A stretch of 64,000 nucleotides of DNA from Pseudomonas sp. UYIF39 (GCF_029963765.1 NZ_JALBYU010000002.1:124001-188000); one strand, 5' to 3'. Positions 42,336-51,801 are shown, counted from the first letter of the stretch. The notes: a model not told the origin generated them from the sequence alone. Translations and numbers: made by a program.

Positions 42336-44006
42336 GTGAAACAGAACTCCCTGAAAGGATGGTTCAAGAGCGGCGCCCCTGGCGTCTGGATCAGCGGTGG
42401 CGCGGTGTCCATCGCGGTCATCATGACCATAGGCTTGCTGGCAGTGATTGCCGTGCGCGGTCTGGGCCACTTCTGGCCGGCCGACCTGGTGCATGCCAGT
42501 TACGACGTGCCGGGTCAGGCTAATCACCTCGTCATTGGCGAAGTGGTGCAGAAAGAAGAAGTGCCGCGCGAGCGTCTTAAAAGTGCTGGCCTGCCGGTGC
42601 CCGATCAGGGCCCGGAGTTCATGACCCGCGAGCTGATCAAGGTCGGCAACCGTGACCTGAATGGCAACGACTTCACCTGGATCGTCGGCGAGTGGCTGAC
42701 TAGCCAGAAGACGCCGCCCGAGCTGATGACCATCGAGCGTCGCGAGTGGGGCAACTTCTACGGCTACCTGGTCAACGTCAAACAGGATGGCAAGGTCATC
42801 GCTGAAGGCGAAGCCGCATGGCCAGAGTTGCAGGCTCGTGTCGATCGCGTCAACAAACTCGCCGCGCAGCTCAAAAATCTGGAAAAAACCGACATTGGCG
42901 CAATCAACGCAGGGCTGGAGCGCTTGCGTCTGCACGGTCGCAAGCTGGAACTGGCCGGGACAATGGATGCTACCGCGCAAGCGGACGTGGAGTCCGAGCG
43001 CGCCGAGCTGAACGCTCGTTATCAGAACATCGAAGCACGCCTGAACGACCTGCACGCCCAGTTCAACCGCGACAGCCTCACGGCCCGCGATGCCAACGGC
43101 AAAGAGATCGAAATCGGCATCGGCAAAGTGGTTCATGCCTACCAGCCGAACGCCATGGGTACGTTCACCAAGATCGGTTTCTACTTCAGCAAGGTCTGGG
43201 AGTTCCTGAGTGACGACCCGCGTGAAGCGAACACCGAAGGCGGGATCTTCCCGGCGATTTTCGGCACCGTGATGATGACGTTGATCATGGCGATGATCGT
43301 GACGCCATTCGGCGTGCTGGCGGCGGTCTATCTGCGTGAATACGCGAAACAGAACACCATGACGCGCTTGATCCGCATCGCCGTGAACAACCTCGCGGGT
43401 GTTCCGGCGATCGTTTACGGCGTGTTCGGTCTGGGCTTCTTCGTCTATGTGCTGGGCGGTTCGGTCGACCGGTTGTTCTTCCCGGAAGCGCTGCCGGCAC
43501 CGACCTTCGGTACACCGGGCCTGCTCTGGGCGTCCCTGACCCTGGCGCTGCTGGCGGTGCCGGTAGTGATCGTGGCCACCGAAGAAGGCCTCGCGCGGAT
43601 TCCTCGCACCGTGCGCGAAGGCTCGTTGGCCCTCGGCGCAACCAAGGCTGAAACCTTGTGGAAGATCGTGCTGCCGATGGCCAGCCCGGCGATGATGACC
43701 GGCATGATCCTGGCCGTGGCTCGCGCCGCCGGTGAAGTGGCGCCGCTGATGCTGGTGGGTGTGGTGAAACTGGCGCCGTCGCTGCCGGTGGATGGTAACT
43801 ACCCGTACTTGCACCTGGACCAGAAGATCATGCACTTGGGCTTCCACATCTATGACGTCGGCTTCCAGAGCCCGAACGTCGAGGCCGCGCGGCCGCTGGT
43901 GTACGCCACGGCGCTGCTGCTGGTGCTGGTGATTGCCACGCTCAACCTGTCGGCCGTCTATATCCGAAACCACCTGCGCGAAAAATACAAAGCGCTGGAT
44001 AGCTGA
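42336..44006 (+). CDS. pstA: Phosphate ABC transporter permease PstA
   Basis: GTG start 15 bases after the pstC stop with AGGTAGAAG before it. 556 residues: one N-terminal helix (about 25-50), a periplasmic insert with coiled coil (about 60-270, e.g. RVDRVNKLAAQLKNLEKTD), and the permease core from about 300 (FPAIFGTVMMTLIMAMIVTPFGVLAAVYLREYAKQNTM) with the EAA-like loop GSLALGATKAETLWKIVLPMASP. The pstA of enteric bacteria lacks the periplasmic part. It pairs with PstC to import phosphate. Part of the pstCAB-phoU operon. Confidence 0.95.
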   Translation: MKQNSLKGWFKSGAPGVWISGGAVSIAVIMTIGLLAVIAVRGLGHFWPADLVHASYDVPGQANHLVIGEVVQKEEVPRERLKSAGLPVPDQGPEFMTRELIKVGNRDLNGNDFTWIVGEWLTSQKTPPELMTIERREWGNFYGYLVNVKQDGKVIAEGEAAWPELQARVDRVNKLAAQLKNLEKTDIGAINAGLERLRLHGRKLELAGTMDATAQADVESERAELNARYQNIEARLNDLHAQFNRDSLTARDANGKEIEIGIGKVVHAYQPNAMGTFTKIGFYFSKVWEFLSDDPREANTEGGIFPAIFGTVMMTLIMAMIVTPFGVLAAVYLREYAKQNTMTRLIRIAVNNLAGVPAIVYGVFGLGFFVYVLGGSVDRLFFPEALPAPTFGTPGLLWASLTLALLAVPVVIVATEEGLARIPRTVREGSLALGATKAETLWKIVLPMASPAMMTGMILAVARAAGEVAPLMLVGVVKLAPSLPVDGNYPYLHLDQKIMHLGFHIYDVGFQSPNVEAARPLVYATALLLVLVIATLNLSAVYIRNHLREKYKALDS

Positions 44007-44089
44007 TAGCTGCCGCAAAAATTGAATGGGCTGCTGGCCTCAATGCCAGCCGCTCACTGAACCGAATTTGTTAGCACAGGGAGCCTCCC

Positions 44090-44923
44090 ATGCAGCACGA
44101 AGCACATACCCACGGCATCAACATGTCTGCCCTGGGCCGCGACAAACAGAGCCTGAGTCTTGAACAGGAAACTGTGGCCATTGAAGTGCCGGGCCTGAGC
44201 CTGTTTTATGGCGACAAACAAGCGCTGTTCGACGTCAGCATGAACATCCCGAAACAGCGCGTGACGGCCTTCATCGGCCCGTCCGGCTGCGGCAAGTCCA
44301 CGCTGCTGCGCACCTTCAACCGTATGAACGACCTGGTGGATGGCTGCCGTGTCGAAGGCGAGATCAACCTCTACGGCAACAACATCTACCGTAAAGGCGA
44401 AGACGTGGCCGAGCTGCGTCGCCGGGTCGGCATGGTGTTCCAGAAGCCCAACCCATTCCCGAAAACCATTTATGAAAACGTGGTTTACGGCCTGCGCATC
44501 CAGGGCATCAACAAGAAGCGCATCCTCGACGAAGCCGTCGAGTGGGCGTTGAAAGGCGCAGCGCTGTGGGACGAAGTCAAAGACCGTCTGCACGAGTCGG
44601 CACTTGGCCTGTCCGGTGGTCAGCAACAACGTCTGGTGATCGCCCGCACCATCGCCGTGGAACCTGAAGTGCTGTTGCTCGACGAACCGTGCTCGGCACT
44701 CGACCCGATCTCCACGCTGAAAGTCGAAGAGCTGATCTACGAACTGAAATCGAAGTTCACCATCGTCATCGTGACCCACAACATGCAACAGGCCGCGCGG
44801 GTTTCCGACTACACGGCGTTCATGTACATGGGCAAACTGGTGGAATTCGGCGACACCGACACCCTGTTCACCAATCCGGCGAAGAAGCAGACTGAAGACT
44901 ACATCACGGGTCGCTACGGCTAG
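44090..44923 (+). CDS. pstB: Phosphate ABC transporter ATP-binding protein
   Basis: 277 residues with full ABC motifs: Walker [10 protein letters not shown] at 63-71, LSGGQQQRL signature, Walker [14 protein letters not shown] and the H-loop ITVTHN-equivalent ([16 protein letters not shown]). The first ~30 residues are an extra polar N-terminus common in Pseudomonas PstB. GGGAGCCTCCC precedes the ATG. It powers phosphate import and, with PhoU, keeps PhoR in the phosphatase state when phosphate is high. Spacing of 83 bases from pstA and 71 to phoU is compatible with a single operon. Confidence 0.96.
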   Translation: MQHEAHTHGINMSALGRDKQSLSLEQETVAIEVPGLSLFYGDKQALFDVSMNIPKQRVTAFIGPSGCGKSTLLRTFNRMNDLVDGCRVEGEINLYGNNIYRKGEDVAELRRRVGMVFQKPNPFPKTIYENVVYGLRIQGINKKRILDEAVEWALKGAALWDEVKDRLHESALGLSGGQQQRLVIARTIAVEPEVLLLDEPCSALDPISTLKVEELIYELKSKFTIVIVTHNMQQAARVSDYTAFMYMGKLVEFGDTDTLFTNPAKKQTEDYITGRYG

Positions 44924-44994
44924 GAAGCTGTTGTTGCTCACTGAACTGACGCTGCGGTCCACCGCACCTTACCGGACGCTCCAAGGACGCCAAC

Positions 44995-45756
44995 ATGATT
45001 AGCAAAGAAGGCCTTACCCATCACATCTCTGCGCAGTTCAACGCTGAGCTCGAGGAAGTGCGCAGCCACCTCCTGGCCATGGGCGGGCTGGTGGAAAAGC
45101 AGGTCAACGACGCGGTAACCGCGCTGATCGAGGCCGACTCCGGTCTGGCCCAGCAGGTTCGCGAGATCGACGACCAGATCAACCAGATGGAACGCAACAT
45201 CGACGAAGAATGCCTGCGCATTCTGGCCCGTCGACAGCCTGCGGCGTCGGACTTGCGTCTGATCATCAGCATCTCCAAGTCGGTGATCGACCTTGAGCGT
45301 ATCGGTGACGAAGCGACCAAGATCGCCCGTCGCGCCATCCAGTTGTGCGAGGAAGGCGAAGCTCCGCGGGGTTACGTCGAGGTTCGCCACATCGGCGACC
45401 AGGTCCGCAACATGGTTCGCGATGCGCTGGACGCGTTTGCCCGCTTCGACGCCGACCTGGCGTTGTCGGTGGCGCAGTACGACAAGATCATCGACCGCGA
45501 ATACAAGACCGCCCTGCGTGAACTTGCCACCTACATGATGGAAGACCCGCGCTCTATCACGCGGGTCTTGAGCATCATTTGGGTGCTGCGTTCGCTGGAG
45601 CGGATCGGCGACCACGCACGCAATATCTCGGAGCTGGTGATTTACCTGGTGCGCGGCACCGACGTGCGGCACCTGGGCCTCAAGCGCATGAAAGAAGAAG
45701 TTGAAGGCACAAGTGGCGAAACCGCTAATGTTCCGGGCAGAGCTGACGATAAGTAA
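44995..45756 (+). CDS. phoU: Phosphate signalling complex protein PhoU
   Basis: 253 residues of two helical-bundle repeats; signature motifs are MGGLVEKQVNDAVTALIEADSGLA, DDQINQMERNIDEECLRILARRQP and the second-repeat RSLERIGDHARNISELVIYLVRGTD. PhoU binds metals through its conserved acidic residues, inhibits Pst at high phosphate and bridges the transporter to PhoR to prevent PhoB phosphorylation. It is the last gene of the pst operon and is closed by a strong terminator. Confidence 0.96.
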   Translation: MISKEGLTHHISAQFNAELEEVRSHLLAMGGLVEKQVNDAVTALIEADSGLAQQVREIDDQINQMERNIDEECLRILARRQPAASDLRLIISISKSVIDLERIGDEATKIARRAIQLCEEGEAPRGYVEVRHIGDQVRNMVRDALDAFARFDADLALSVAQYDKIIDREYKTALRELATYMMEDPRSITRVLSIIWVLRSLERIGDHARNISELVIYLVRGTDVRHLGLKRMKEEVEGTSGETANVPGRADDK

Positions 45757-45772
45757 GATTGCCTGAGAAAAG

Positions 45773-45799
45773 CGCCCGGCCTTTTGGCCGGGCGTTTTT
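45773..45799 (+). terminator. Rho-independent terminator of pstCAB-phoU
   Basis: CGCCCGGCC-TTTT-GGCCGGGCG then TTTTTG: 9-bp GC stem with T tract, 17 bases after the phoU stop. Confidence 0.92.
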
Positions 45800-45923
45800 G
45801 TTTGTGGTCGATGAATTCGAAAGCAGCACCCGCGAACGAAAAGTCCCGGCGTGACTGAAGGTTTTTGGCAATGTGCCATCAGCAAAGCGGTATGCTTGCC
45901 GGGATTTTTTAAAGGGGTGATGG

Positions 45924-46874
45924 ATGAGTAAGGTCAGTGTGTTGGTCGTGGACGACGCGTCGTTCATTCGTGACCTGGTGAAGAAGTGCTTGCGCAACTA
46001 CTTCCCGGGGATGCGGATCGAAGACGCGGTCAACGGCAAAAAGGCTCAGGCTTTGCTGGCACGGGAAGCGTTCGACCTGGTCCTGTGTGACTGGGAAATG
46101 CCGGAAATGTCCGGCCTGGAGCTGCTGACCTGGTGCCGCGAGCAGGACAACCTCAAGACCATGCCGTTCGTGATGGTGACCAGCCGGGGCGATAAAGAGA
46201 ACGTCGTCCAGGCGATTCAGGCCGGGGTTTCCGGCTACGTGAGCAAGCCGTTCACCAACGAGCAACTGCTGACCAAGGTCAAGCAGGCCCTGAACAAGGT
46301 CGGCAAGCTCGACACCTTGATGAACAGCGCGCCGACCAAAATGAACTCGGCGTTCGGCAACGATTCCCTGAGCGCATTGACGGGCGGCAAGGCTGCCGTG
46401 GTCGCGCCTGCAGCGGCGCCGGTCAACCCGTTCGCCAAACCTGTCGCCGCCGCGCCGGCCCCGGCAGCCGCTGCGTCTCGCGGTCTGCTCAACAGCCCGC
46501 CGATCAAGCCTCCAGCGTCCTCCGCAGCGCTAACGGGCGGTCGTGGCCAGGGCCAACTGCGCCTGCCGAACGGCATTCAGCAATGTGTGATCAAGGCCTT
46601 GAGTCTCAAGGAAGCACTGCTGGTGGTGAAGCGCACCGATGCCCTGCCGCAAGTGCTCGACAGCGCAGTGCTCGACCTGGAGCAGGGCGATAACGCCGAA
46701 ACCGCTCGTCTGAACGGCTACCTGCACGCCATCGTCGCCCACGAGCCAAAGCCCGACAGCGATTGGCTGCAACTGACCTTCCGCTTTGTCGACCAGGATG
46801 CGCAGAAGCTCGACTACATCTCCCGATTGATAGCACGTGGTACGGCGCAGAAGCATTTCATACCGGGCGCGTAA
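45924..46874 (+). CDS. Response regulator with CheY-like receiver and unassigned C-terminus
   Basis: 316 residues, GGGGTGATGG before ATG. Residues 4-125 are a CheY-type receiver with acidic pocket DD at 10-11, phospho-acceptor Asp56 in LCDWEMPEMSG, VTSRG and KPF lysine near 108. An Ala/Pro-rich linker (about 150-205) leads to a C-terminal ~110 residues (QLRLPNGIQQCVIKALSLKEALLVVKRTD...FVDQDAQKLDYISRLIARG) that end with a motif seen in PilZ-type regions, but a PilZ RxxxR is not visible. No DNA-binding motif. Gene position corresponds to PAO1 PA5364. Partner kinase unknown. Confidence 0.85.
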   Translation: MSKVSVLVVDDASFIRDLVKKCLRNYFPGMRIEDAVNGKKAQALLAREAFDLVLCDWEMPEMSGLELLTWCREQDNLKTMPFVMVTSRGDKENVVQAIQAGVSGYVSKPFTNEQLLTKVKQALNKVGKLDTLMNSAPTKMNSAFGNDSLSALTGGKAAVVAPAAAPVNPFAKPVAAAPAPAAAASRGLLNSPPIKPPASSAALTGGRGQGQLRLPNGIQQCVIKALSLKEALLVVKRTDALPQVLDSAVLDLEQGDNAETARLNGYLHAIVAHEPKPDSDWLQLTFRFVDQDAQKLDYISRLIARGTAQKHFIPGA

Positions 46875-46896
46875 TCTTCGTCGCCTGACAGGCCAC

Positions 46897-46962
46897 CATC
46901 GCGAGCAAGCTCGCTCCCACATTTGAAATGCATACCAATGTGGGAGCGAGCTTGCTCGCGAT
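46897..46962. repeat. REP pair between response regulator and M23-like gene
   Basis: CATCGCGAGCAAGCTCGCTC (continuing CCACATT) and its inverse flank a 15-base spacer. Confidence 0.9.
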
Positions 46963-47081
46963 GAGGCCTTCGAATTCACCACACATCCGCTGAACTGCCC
47001 ATTTTGAAACATCTGCCGACTACCCGGGTCCATTGCAGCTGCTAGGCTCCTACCCAGGCCTCACTCGACAGAATCTTGCCC

Positions 47082-47978
47082 ATGCTCGCGCGCCTGCTGT
47101 TTTTCTGCGGTCTTTTCATGGCCTCCACCTCGGCGATGGCCATGACGATCTACAAGTCCACCGACGCCAATGGCGTGGTCTCCTACAGCGACCGCCCCAC
47201 GACAGGCTCCAAGGTGTTCGTTTTTCGTGATCGCATGGTCGAGAATCTTGAGCGTCAGGTGTACCTCGTCATCACGAAGAAGAAGGGCGTGGACAGCGTT
47301 TACGTGCGCAATGACCTGTATGCGCCGGTAGAAATCGAGTTGAGCTTCGGCGGGCTGAAGAACGTCAGTGGTGCGCCAAGCCGACCGATTCGCCGGGTGA
47401 TGCCGGCGCGCAGCAGTATTCGTCTGGCGCTGCTCACGGCCACGCAGCCCGAAAGTCCACTCGCGTATACCCCAAAATTTGAATACTCCCTGGGCGACCC
47501 CTCAGGGGCCGCCATGGCCTATCGATACCCGTTGCCCTGGCGCGGTGGACCGTTTCGGCTGAGTCAGGGCGCCAACGGTCAATACAGCCACTTCGGTCCC
47601 AAGAACCGTTACGCCATGGACATCGCCATGCCCGAAGGCACGCCGATCATCGCGGCGCGAGGCGGTGTGGTGGTGAAAACCGAGAATGCCCAGACCGGGC
47701 GCGGCACCGATCCGTCGGGTAATTTCGTGCGGGTGCTGCACGATGACGGGACGATGGGCGTGTATCTGCACCTCAAGCAAGGTTCGGTGAGCGTTCGCGA
47801 GGGGCAACGGGTGTCGGTGGGGAGTCCGCTGGCCTTGTCGGGCAATACCGGCAACAGCAGCGGGCCACACCTGCATTTCGTGGTGCAGCGCAATACCGGG
47901 TTGGGGCTGGTGTCGATCCCGTACCAGTTCAATCAACCGGTAGGCAGCCTGCCGAACTTTGCGCTCGGCAAGCAGTGA
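47082..47978 (+). CDS. Secreted M23-like peptidase domain protein
   Basis: Start MLARLLFFCGLFMASTSAMAMTIYKS, a signal peptide; TTG six bases earlier is rejected. A DUF4124-like region (about 22-55, YKSTDANGVVSYSDRPTTG) precedes the M23 domain (about 150-290) with MDIAMPEGTPIIAARGGVV and the second motif GPHLHFVVQRN. In active LytM-type enzymes the first zinc site reads HxxxD; here the residue four before the Asp is Arg (NRYAMD), so zinc binding through that residue is lost unless a nearby His substitutes. The protein may be a degenerate peptidoglycan hydrolase or an activator like EnvC/NlpD. 298 residues, position as PAO1 PA5363. Confidence 0.88.
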   Translation: MLARLLFFCGLFMASTSAMAMTIYKSTDANGVVSYSDRPTTGSKVFVFRDRMVENLERQVYLVITKKKGVDSVYVRNDLYAPVEIELSFGGLKNVSGAPSRPIRRVMPARSSIRLALLTATQPESPLAYTPKFEYSLGDPSGAAMAYRYPLPWRGGPFRLSQGANGQYSHFGPKNRYAMDIAMPEGTPIIAARGGVVVKTENAQTGRGTDPSGNFVRVLHDDGTMGVYLHLKQGSVSVREGQRVSVGSPLALSGNTGNSSGPHLHFVVQRNTGLGLVSIPYQFNQPVGSLPNFALGKQ

Positions 47979-47994
47979 AGGTGATGGGGATTAA

Positions 47995-48100
47995 TTGTGG
48001 CGAGGGGATTTATCCCCGTTGGACGGCGAAGCCGCCCCAAAGCTTCTAGTTAAAGCGGGGTCGCTTCGCGACCCAACGGGGATAAATCCCCTCACCACAA
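47995..48100. repeat. Inverted repeat of the AGGGGATTTATCCCC family
   Basis: TTGTGGCGAGGGGATTTATC (continuing CCCGTTGG) and CCAACGGGGATAAATCCCCT (continuing CACCACAA) are near-perfect inverted arms around a 50-base spacer with inner stem TCGCTTCGCGA. Third type of dispersed repeat in the window. Confidence 0.85.
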
Positions 48101-48126
48101 AAGCCCGCTGACCACTCGTGCTGCAA

Positions 48127-49467
48127 TCAATCCAGCATCAACACCTTGGCCAGAATGATCTTCGGCCCTTTCATCTTCTTGATGATGATCCGCAAGCCTT
48201 CGACTTCCAGTACTTCTTCCTCTTCCGGCACCCGTTTCAGGGTTTCGTAGACCAGCCCGGCGAGGGTTTCGGCTTCGATGTGGTCCAAGTCGATGCCCAG
48301 CAGGCGCTCGACCTTGAACAGCGGCGTGTCGCCGCGCACCAGCAGCTTGCCCGGCTGGTACGCGAGGATCCCGCGCTCAGCCTTGCGGTGTTCGTCCTGA
48401 ATGTCGCCGACCAACACTTCCAGCACGTCTTCCATGGTCAGGTAGCCGATGATGTTGCCATCGGCTTCCTCGACCAGGGCGAAGTGCGAGCCGCCTTTGC
48501 GGAACTGTTCCAGCAACTGCGACAGCGGCAAATGGCGCGAAACCCGCTCCAGCGGCCGGGTCAGTTCGGCGAGGTTGAACGACTCGGGAATGTGGTCCAG
48601 GGCCGCTAGCTCCAGCAGCAGATCCTTGATGTGCAGCAGGCCGACGAACTCCTGACGATCGCTGTCGTACACCGGATAACGGCTGAACTTGTGGCGACGG
48701 AACATCGCCAGGATTTCCTTCAGCGGCGCGTTGAACTCCAGCGTCACCAGGTCTTCCCGGGAGTTGGCCCAGTCGACCACTTCCAGCTCGCCCATTTCCA
48801 CCGCCGAGGCCAAAACGCGCATGCCTTGGTCGCTCGGGTCCTGGCCACGGCTGGAGTGCAGGATCAGTTTCAGTTCTTCACGGCTGTAATGGTGCTCGTG
48901 ATGAGGGCCGGGTTCACCTTGGCCGGCGATCCGCAGGATCGTGTTGGCGCTGGCGTTGAGCAGGTAAATGGCCGGGTACATCGCCCAGTAAAACAGGTAC
49001 AGCGGCACGGCAGTCCAAAGCGACAGCAGCTCGGGTTTGCGGATGGCCCAGGATTTCGGGGCCAGCTCACCGACCACGATGTGCAGGTACGAGATGACGA
49101 AGAACGCGGCGAAGAACGACACGCCTTTGACCACTTCGGCCGACTGCACGCCGACGGCTTCAAGGATTGGTTCGAGGATGTGCGCGAACGCCGGCTCACC
49201 GACCCAGCCAAGTCCAAGGGACGCAAGCGTGATACCCAATTGGCACGCCGAGAGGTACGCATCGAGCTGACTGTGAACGGTGCGCAGAATGTGTCCGCGC
49301 CAGCCGTTTTTTTCAGCGATGGCTTCGACCCGGGTCGAGCGCAATTTGACCATGGCAAATTCGGCCGCAACGAAAAATCCGTTGAGCAAAACCAGGATCA
49401 GAGCAAAAAGAATCATGCCGAAATCGGCGAAGAGAGTCGCGAGGGTCAAGCCAGGGGAAGGGTCCAT
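48127..49467 (-). CDS. CNNM/CorC-HlyC-type membrane protein with CBS domains
   Basis: Start MDPSPGLTLATLFADFGMILFALILVLLNGFFVAAEFAMVKLRST; a TTG 10 codons earlier is rejected. 446 residues: a DUF21/CNNM membrane domain with four helices (about 15-200), two CBS domains (about 215-340; MFRRHKFSRYPVYDSDRQEFVGLLHIKDLLL and GNIIGYLTMEDVLEVLVGDI) and a CorC_HlyC C-terminal domain (about 350-430). Members export or regulate Mg2+ and Co2+. Sits next to phoR; order as PAO1 PA5362. Co-regulation with phosphate genes is possible but not shown. Confidence 0.92.
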   Translation of the reverse strand: MDPSPGLTLATLFADFGMILFALILVLLNGFFVAAEFAMVKLRSTRVEAIAEKNGWRGHILRTVHSQLDAYLSACQLGITLASLGLGWVGEPAFAHILEPILEAVGVQSAEVVKGVSFFAAFFVISYLHIVVGELAPKSWAIRKPELLSLWTAVPLYLFYWAMYPAIYLLNASANTILRIAGQGEPGPHHEHHYSREELKLILHSSRGQDPSDQGMRVLASAVEMGELEVVDWANSREDLVTLEFNAPLKEILAMFRRHKFSRYPVYDSDRQEFVGLLHIKDLLLELAALDHIPESFNLAELTRPLERVSRHLPLSQLLEQFRKGGSHFALVEEADGNIIGYLTMEDVLEVLVGDIQDEHRKAERGILAYQPGKLLVRGDTPLFKVERLLGIDLDHIEAETLAGLVYETLKRVPEEEEVLEVEGLRIIIKKMKGPKIILAKVLMLD

Positions 49468-49590
49468 GATGGAGTTTTGCGGGTTCCGTGTATTCAAAAA
49501 ATGGGGGAATGCGGTGCCTGAAGGGCAGGCACAAGTCAGCCAATGTAGCGGCTGACTGATCGATTGCCTAGAGGCGCGTGCCGGCCGGTA

Positions 49591-50913
49591 TCAGTCGGTG
49601 GCGCTGATGACCCGGGATTTGGTGACCTGAGCCGGCGCAAAATGGCAGGTAAACGTGCTGCCATGCCCCGGCACGCTGCTGATTTCCATCCGTGCGCGAT
49701 GTCGCAGCAACACGTGTTTGACGATCGCCAGCCCCAGGCCCGTACCTCCAGTGTTGGAGTTTCGGCTCGAATCGACACGGTAGAAGCGTTCGGTCAGACG
49801 CGGCAGGTGTTTGCTGTCGATACCGATGCCGGAGTCCTGCACGCTCAAGTGTGCGCCTTGCTCATCACCCCACCAGCGAATGCGGATATTGCCTTCGGCC
49901 GGGGTGTATTTCACCGCGTTGAACACCAGATTGGAAAACGCACTGCGCAATTCGGCTTCGCTGCCCTTGAGCAGAATCGTCGGGTCGGCTTCCAGGGTGA
50001 TCTTCTGATTGCGCTGGGCGGACAGTTGCTGAGCGTCGCTCTTGATCGATTGCAGCAAGCCGTCGATGGCCACCGGCTGGTTGTCCGACGGGTAATCGGT
50101 GGCTTCCAGTTTGGCCAGCAGCAGCAAGTCGTTGAGCAACGTCTGCATGCGCGCACCTTGCTGCTGCATTTGCTGTAAGGCACGGGTCCAGCGCGGGTTC
50201 ACGTCCTCGACGTTGTCGAGCAGGGTTTCCAGATAACCGCAGATCACCGTCAGCGGCGTGCGCAGTTCATGGGAGACGTTGGCGATGAAGTCTTTGCGCA
50301 TTTGTTCCAGTTGATGGATGCGCGTCACGTCGCGCACCAGCATCAGGTGTTCATTGTTGCCGTAGCGGGTGATGTACAGCTGAATGCGTAGGCGATCGTT
50401 GATCGGTGAAGGGATTTCCAGCGGCTCGGCGTAACTGTCCTGCTCGAAGTATTCCTTGAAGCGCGGATGGCGGACGAGGTTGGTGACCGGTTGGCCGCTG
50501 TCTTGCGGGGTCTTGAGGCCGAGCAGGGTTTCGGCGGCGCGGTTCCACCATTCGAGGTTGCCGTCGCTGTCGAGCATGATCACTGCATCTTTCAGCGCAG
50601 CGGTGGATTCCTGAACACGGTCGATCACCGCTTGCAGGCGCCCGCGTACTCGTTGGTCGCGGCGTTGCAGGTGGTAGATGCTGTCGAACACTTCGCCCCA
50701 CAGGCCATAGCCATCGGGCGGTGCCTCATCGGATTTGTGCAGGCGCAGCCATTCGTGCAGTCGCAGCAGTTGCTTGAGGGTCCAGGCCAGGTAAAGGCCC
50801 AGGCCCGCGGCGAGGCTCCAGCCGTAGTAGCCGGTAATCAGGCCGATCACCAGGCAACCGGTCACCAGCAAAAGCATGTGGCGGATCAGGGTGCCATGCC
50901 AGTTTTGGTTCAC
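49591..50913 (-). CDS. phoR: Phosphate regulon sensor kinase PhoR
   Basis: GTG start, 440 residues. Two N-terminal membrane helices (about 10-50), a charged DUF3329-like cytoplasmic region and PAS domain (about 95-200; VIMLDSDGNLEWWNRAAETLLGL), then HisKA with phospho-acceptor His215 in ANVSHELRTP, and a HATPase domain with N-box FSNLVFNAVKYTP, G1 QDSGIGIDSKHLP and G2 GTGLGLAIVKHVL. It phosphorylates PhoB when phosphate is low and is held inactive through PhoU/Pst. Follows phoB by 45 bases in one operon. Confidence 0.96.
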   Translation of the reverse strand: MNQNWHGTLIRHMLLLVTGCLVIGLITGYYGWSLAAGLGLYLAWTLKQLLRLHEWLRLHKSDEAPPDGYGLWGEVFDSIYHLQRRDQRVRGRLQAVIDRVQESTAALKDAVIMLDSDGNLEWWNRAAETLLGLKTPQDSGQPVTNLVRHPRFKEYFEQDSYAEPLEIPSPINDRLRIQLYITRYGNNEHLMLVRDVTRIHQLEQMRKDFIANVSHELRTPLTVICGYLETLLDNVEDVNPRWTRALQQMQQQGARMQTLLNDLLLLAKLEATDYPSDNQPVAIDGLLQSIKSDAQQLSAQRNQKITLEADPTILLKGSEAELRSAFSNLVFNAVKYTPAEGNIRIRWWGDEQGAHLSVQDSGIGIDSKHLPRLTERFYRVDSSRNSNTGGTGLGLAIVKHVLLRHRARMEISSVPGHGSTFTCHFAPAQVTKSRVISATD

Positions 50914-50958
50914 TTGAACGCGCGTCCTTGTCAGCTTGTCGGGCGGGAAAGATCCGGA

Positions 50959-51648
50959 TCAGGCTTTGGTAGAAAACCGGTAGCCGGTGCCGCGCACGGT
51001 TTGTACCAGATTTTCGTACGCCTCACCGAGGGCTTTGCGCAGGCGACGGATGTGCACGTCGACGGTGCGTTCTTCGACATAGACGTTGCCGCCCCAAACC
51101 TGATCCAGCAACTGGCCACGGGTGTAGGCACGTTCCTGGTGGGTCATGAAGAATTGCAGCAGGCGGTATTCGGTCGGGCCCATCTCGGCGGGCTTGCCGT
51201 CGATGGTCACACGGTGGCTGATCGGGTCCAGCAGCAGGCCGCCGACTTCGATCGGTGTCTCGCCATCGGTTGGACCGGCACGGCGCAGCACTGCTTTCAG
51301 GCGCGCGACCAGCTCGCGTGGGGAAAAAGGCTTGGTGATGTAGTCATCGGCGCCGACTTCCAGGCCCTGGATCTTGTTGTCCTCTTCTCCCTTGGCGGTG
51401 AGCATGATGATCGGGATGTCCCCGGTCAGCTCATCGCGCTTGAGGCGTCGGGCCAACTCGATGCCGGACGTGCCGGGCAGCATCCAGTCGAGCAGGATCA
51501 GGTCCGGCTTGCGGTCGACGATGATGGCGTGGGCCTGTTGTGAGTTCTCAGCCTCTATGCAGTCATAGCCGGCCATTTCCAACGCAACGGCGATCATTTC
51601 GCGAATGGGCGCTTCGTCGTCGACGATCAGGATGCTCCTGCCAACCAT
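50959..51648 (-). CDS. phoB: Phosphate regulon response regulator PhoB
   Basis: 229 residues. Receiver domain with DD at 10-11, phospho-acceptor Asp54 in [11 protein letters not shown], and Lys106; OmpR-type winged helix from about 130 with [77 protein letters not shown] precedes the ATG. Phosphorylated PhoB binds PHO boxes (CTGTCAT-type repeats) to activate pst, pho and related genes. A PHO box for autoactivation lies at 51703-51720. In operon with phoR. Confidence 0.97.
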   Translation of the reverse strand: MVGRSILIVDDEAPIREMIAVALEMAGYDCIEAENSQQAHAIIVDRKPDLILLDWMLPGTSGIELARRLKRDELTGDIPIIMLTAKGEEDNKIQGLEVGADDYITKPFSPRELVARLKAVLRRAGPTDGETPIEVGGLLLDPISHRVTIDGKPAEMGPTEYRLLQFFMTHQERAYTRGQLLDQVWGGNVYVEERTVDVHIRRLRKALGEAYENLVQTVRGTGYRFSTKA

Positions 51649-51661
51649 GCCTTTAATCCTC

Positions 51662-51679
51662 TTGTCATTTAACTGTCTT
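51662..51679 (+). promoter_or_regulatory. Second PHO-box-like site, opposite orientation
   Basis: TTGTCAT-TTAA-CTGTCTT lies on the plus strand 14 bases before the phoB ATG. It faces away from phoB towards the gene at 51802 and is followed nine bases later by TAGATA, a possible -10 (51689-51694). Confidence 0.55.
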
Positions 51680-51702
51680 GCGCCGCATTAGATAACGGAA
51701 TT

Positions 51703-51720
51703 ATTGCAGTCGTGTGACAG
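51703..51720 (-). promoter_or_regulatory. PHO box of phoB
   Basis: On the minus strand, CTGTCAC-ACGA-CTGCAAT, followed after about 10 bases by TCTAAT as -10. It matches PhoB autoactivation sites in structure and lies 55 bases before the phoB start. Confidence 0.75.
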
Positions 51721-51801
51721 TATTTTAGTCGCCCGGCGATTGTTGTGATCCTGAACTAAACTCTAATTCCGAATCCTGACAACCACAAAAGGAAGGTTTC
51801 C

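Noticed and set aside
40686-44018. Very long minus-strand frame of 1110 codons opposite pstC and pstA
   Set aside because: Composition rich in His, Gln and Arg, as typical for frames antisense to GC-rich genes. The plus-strand pst genes are unambiguous.
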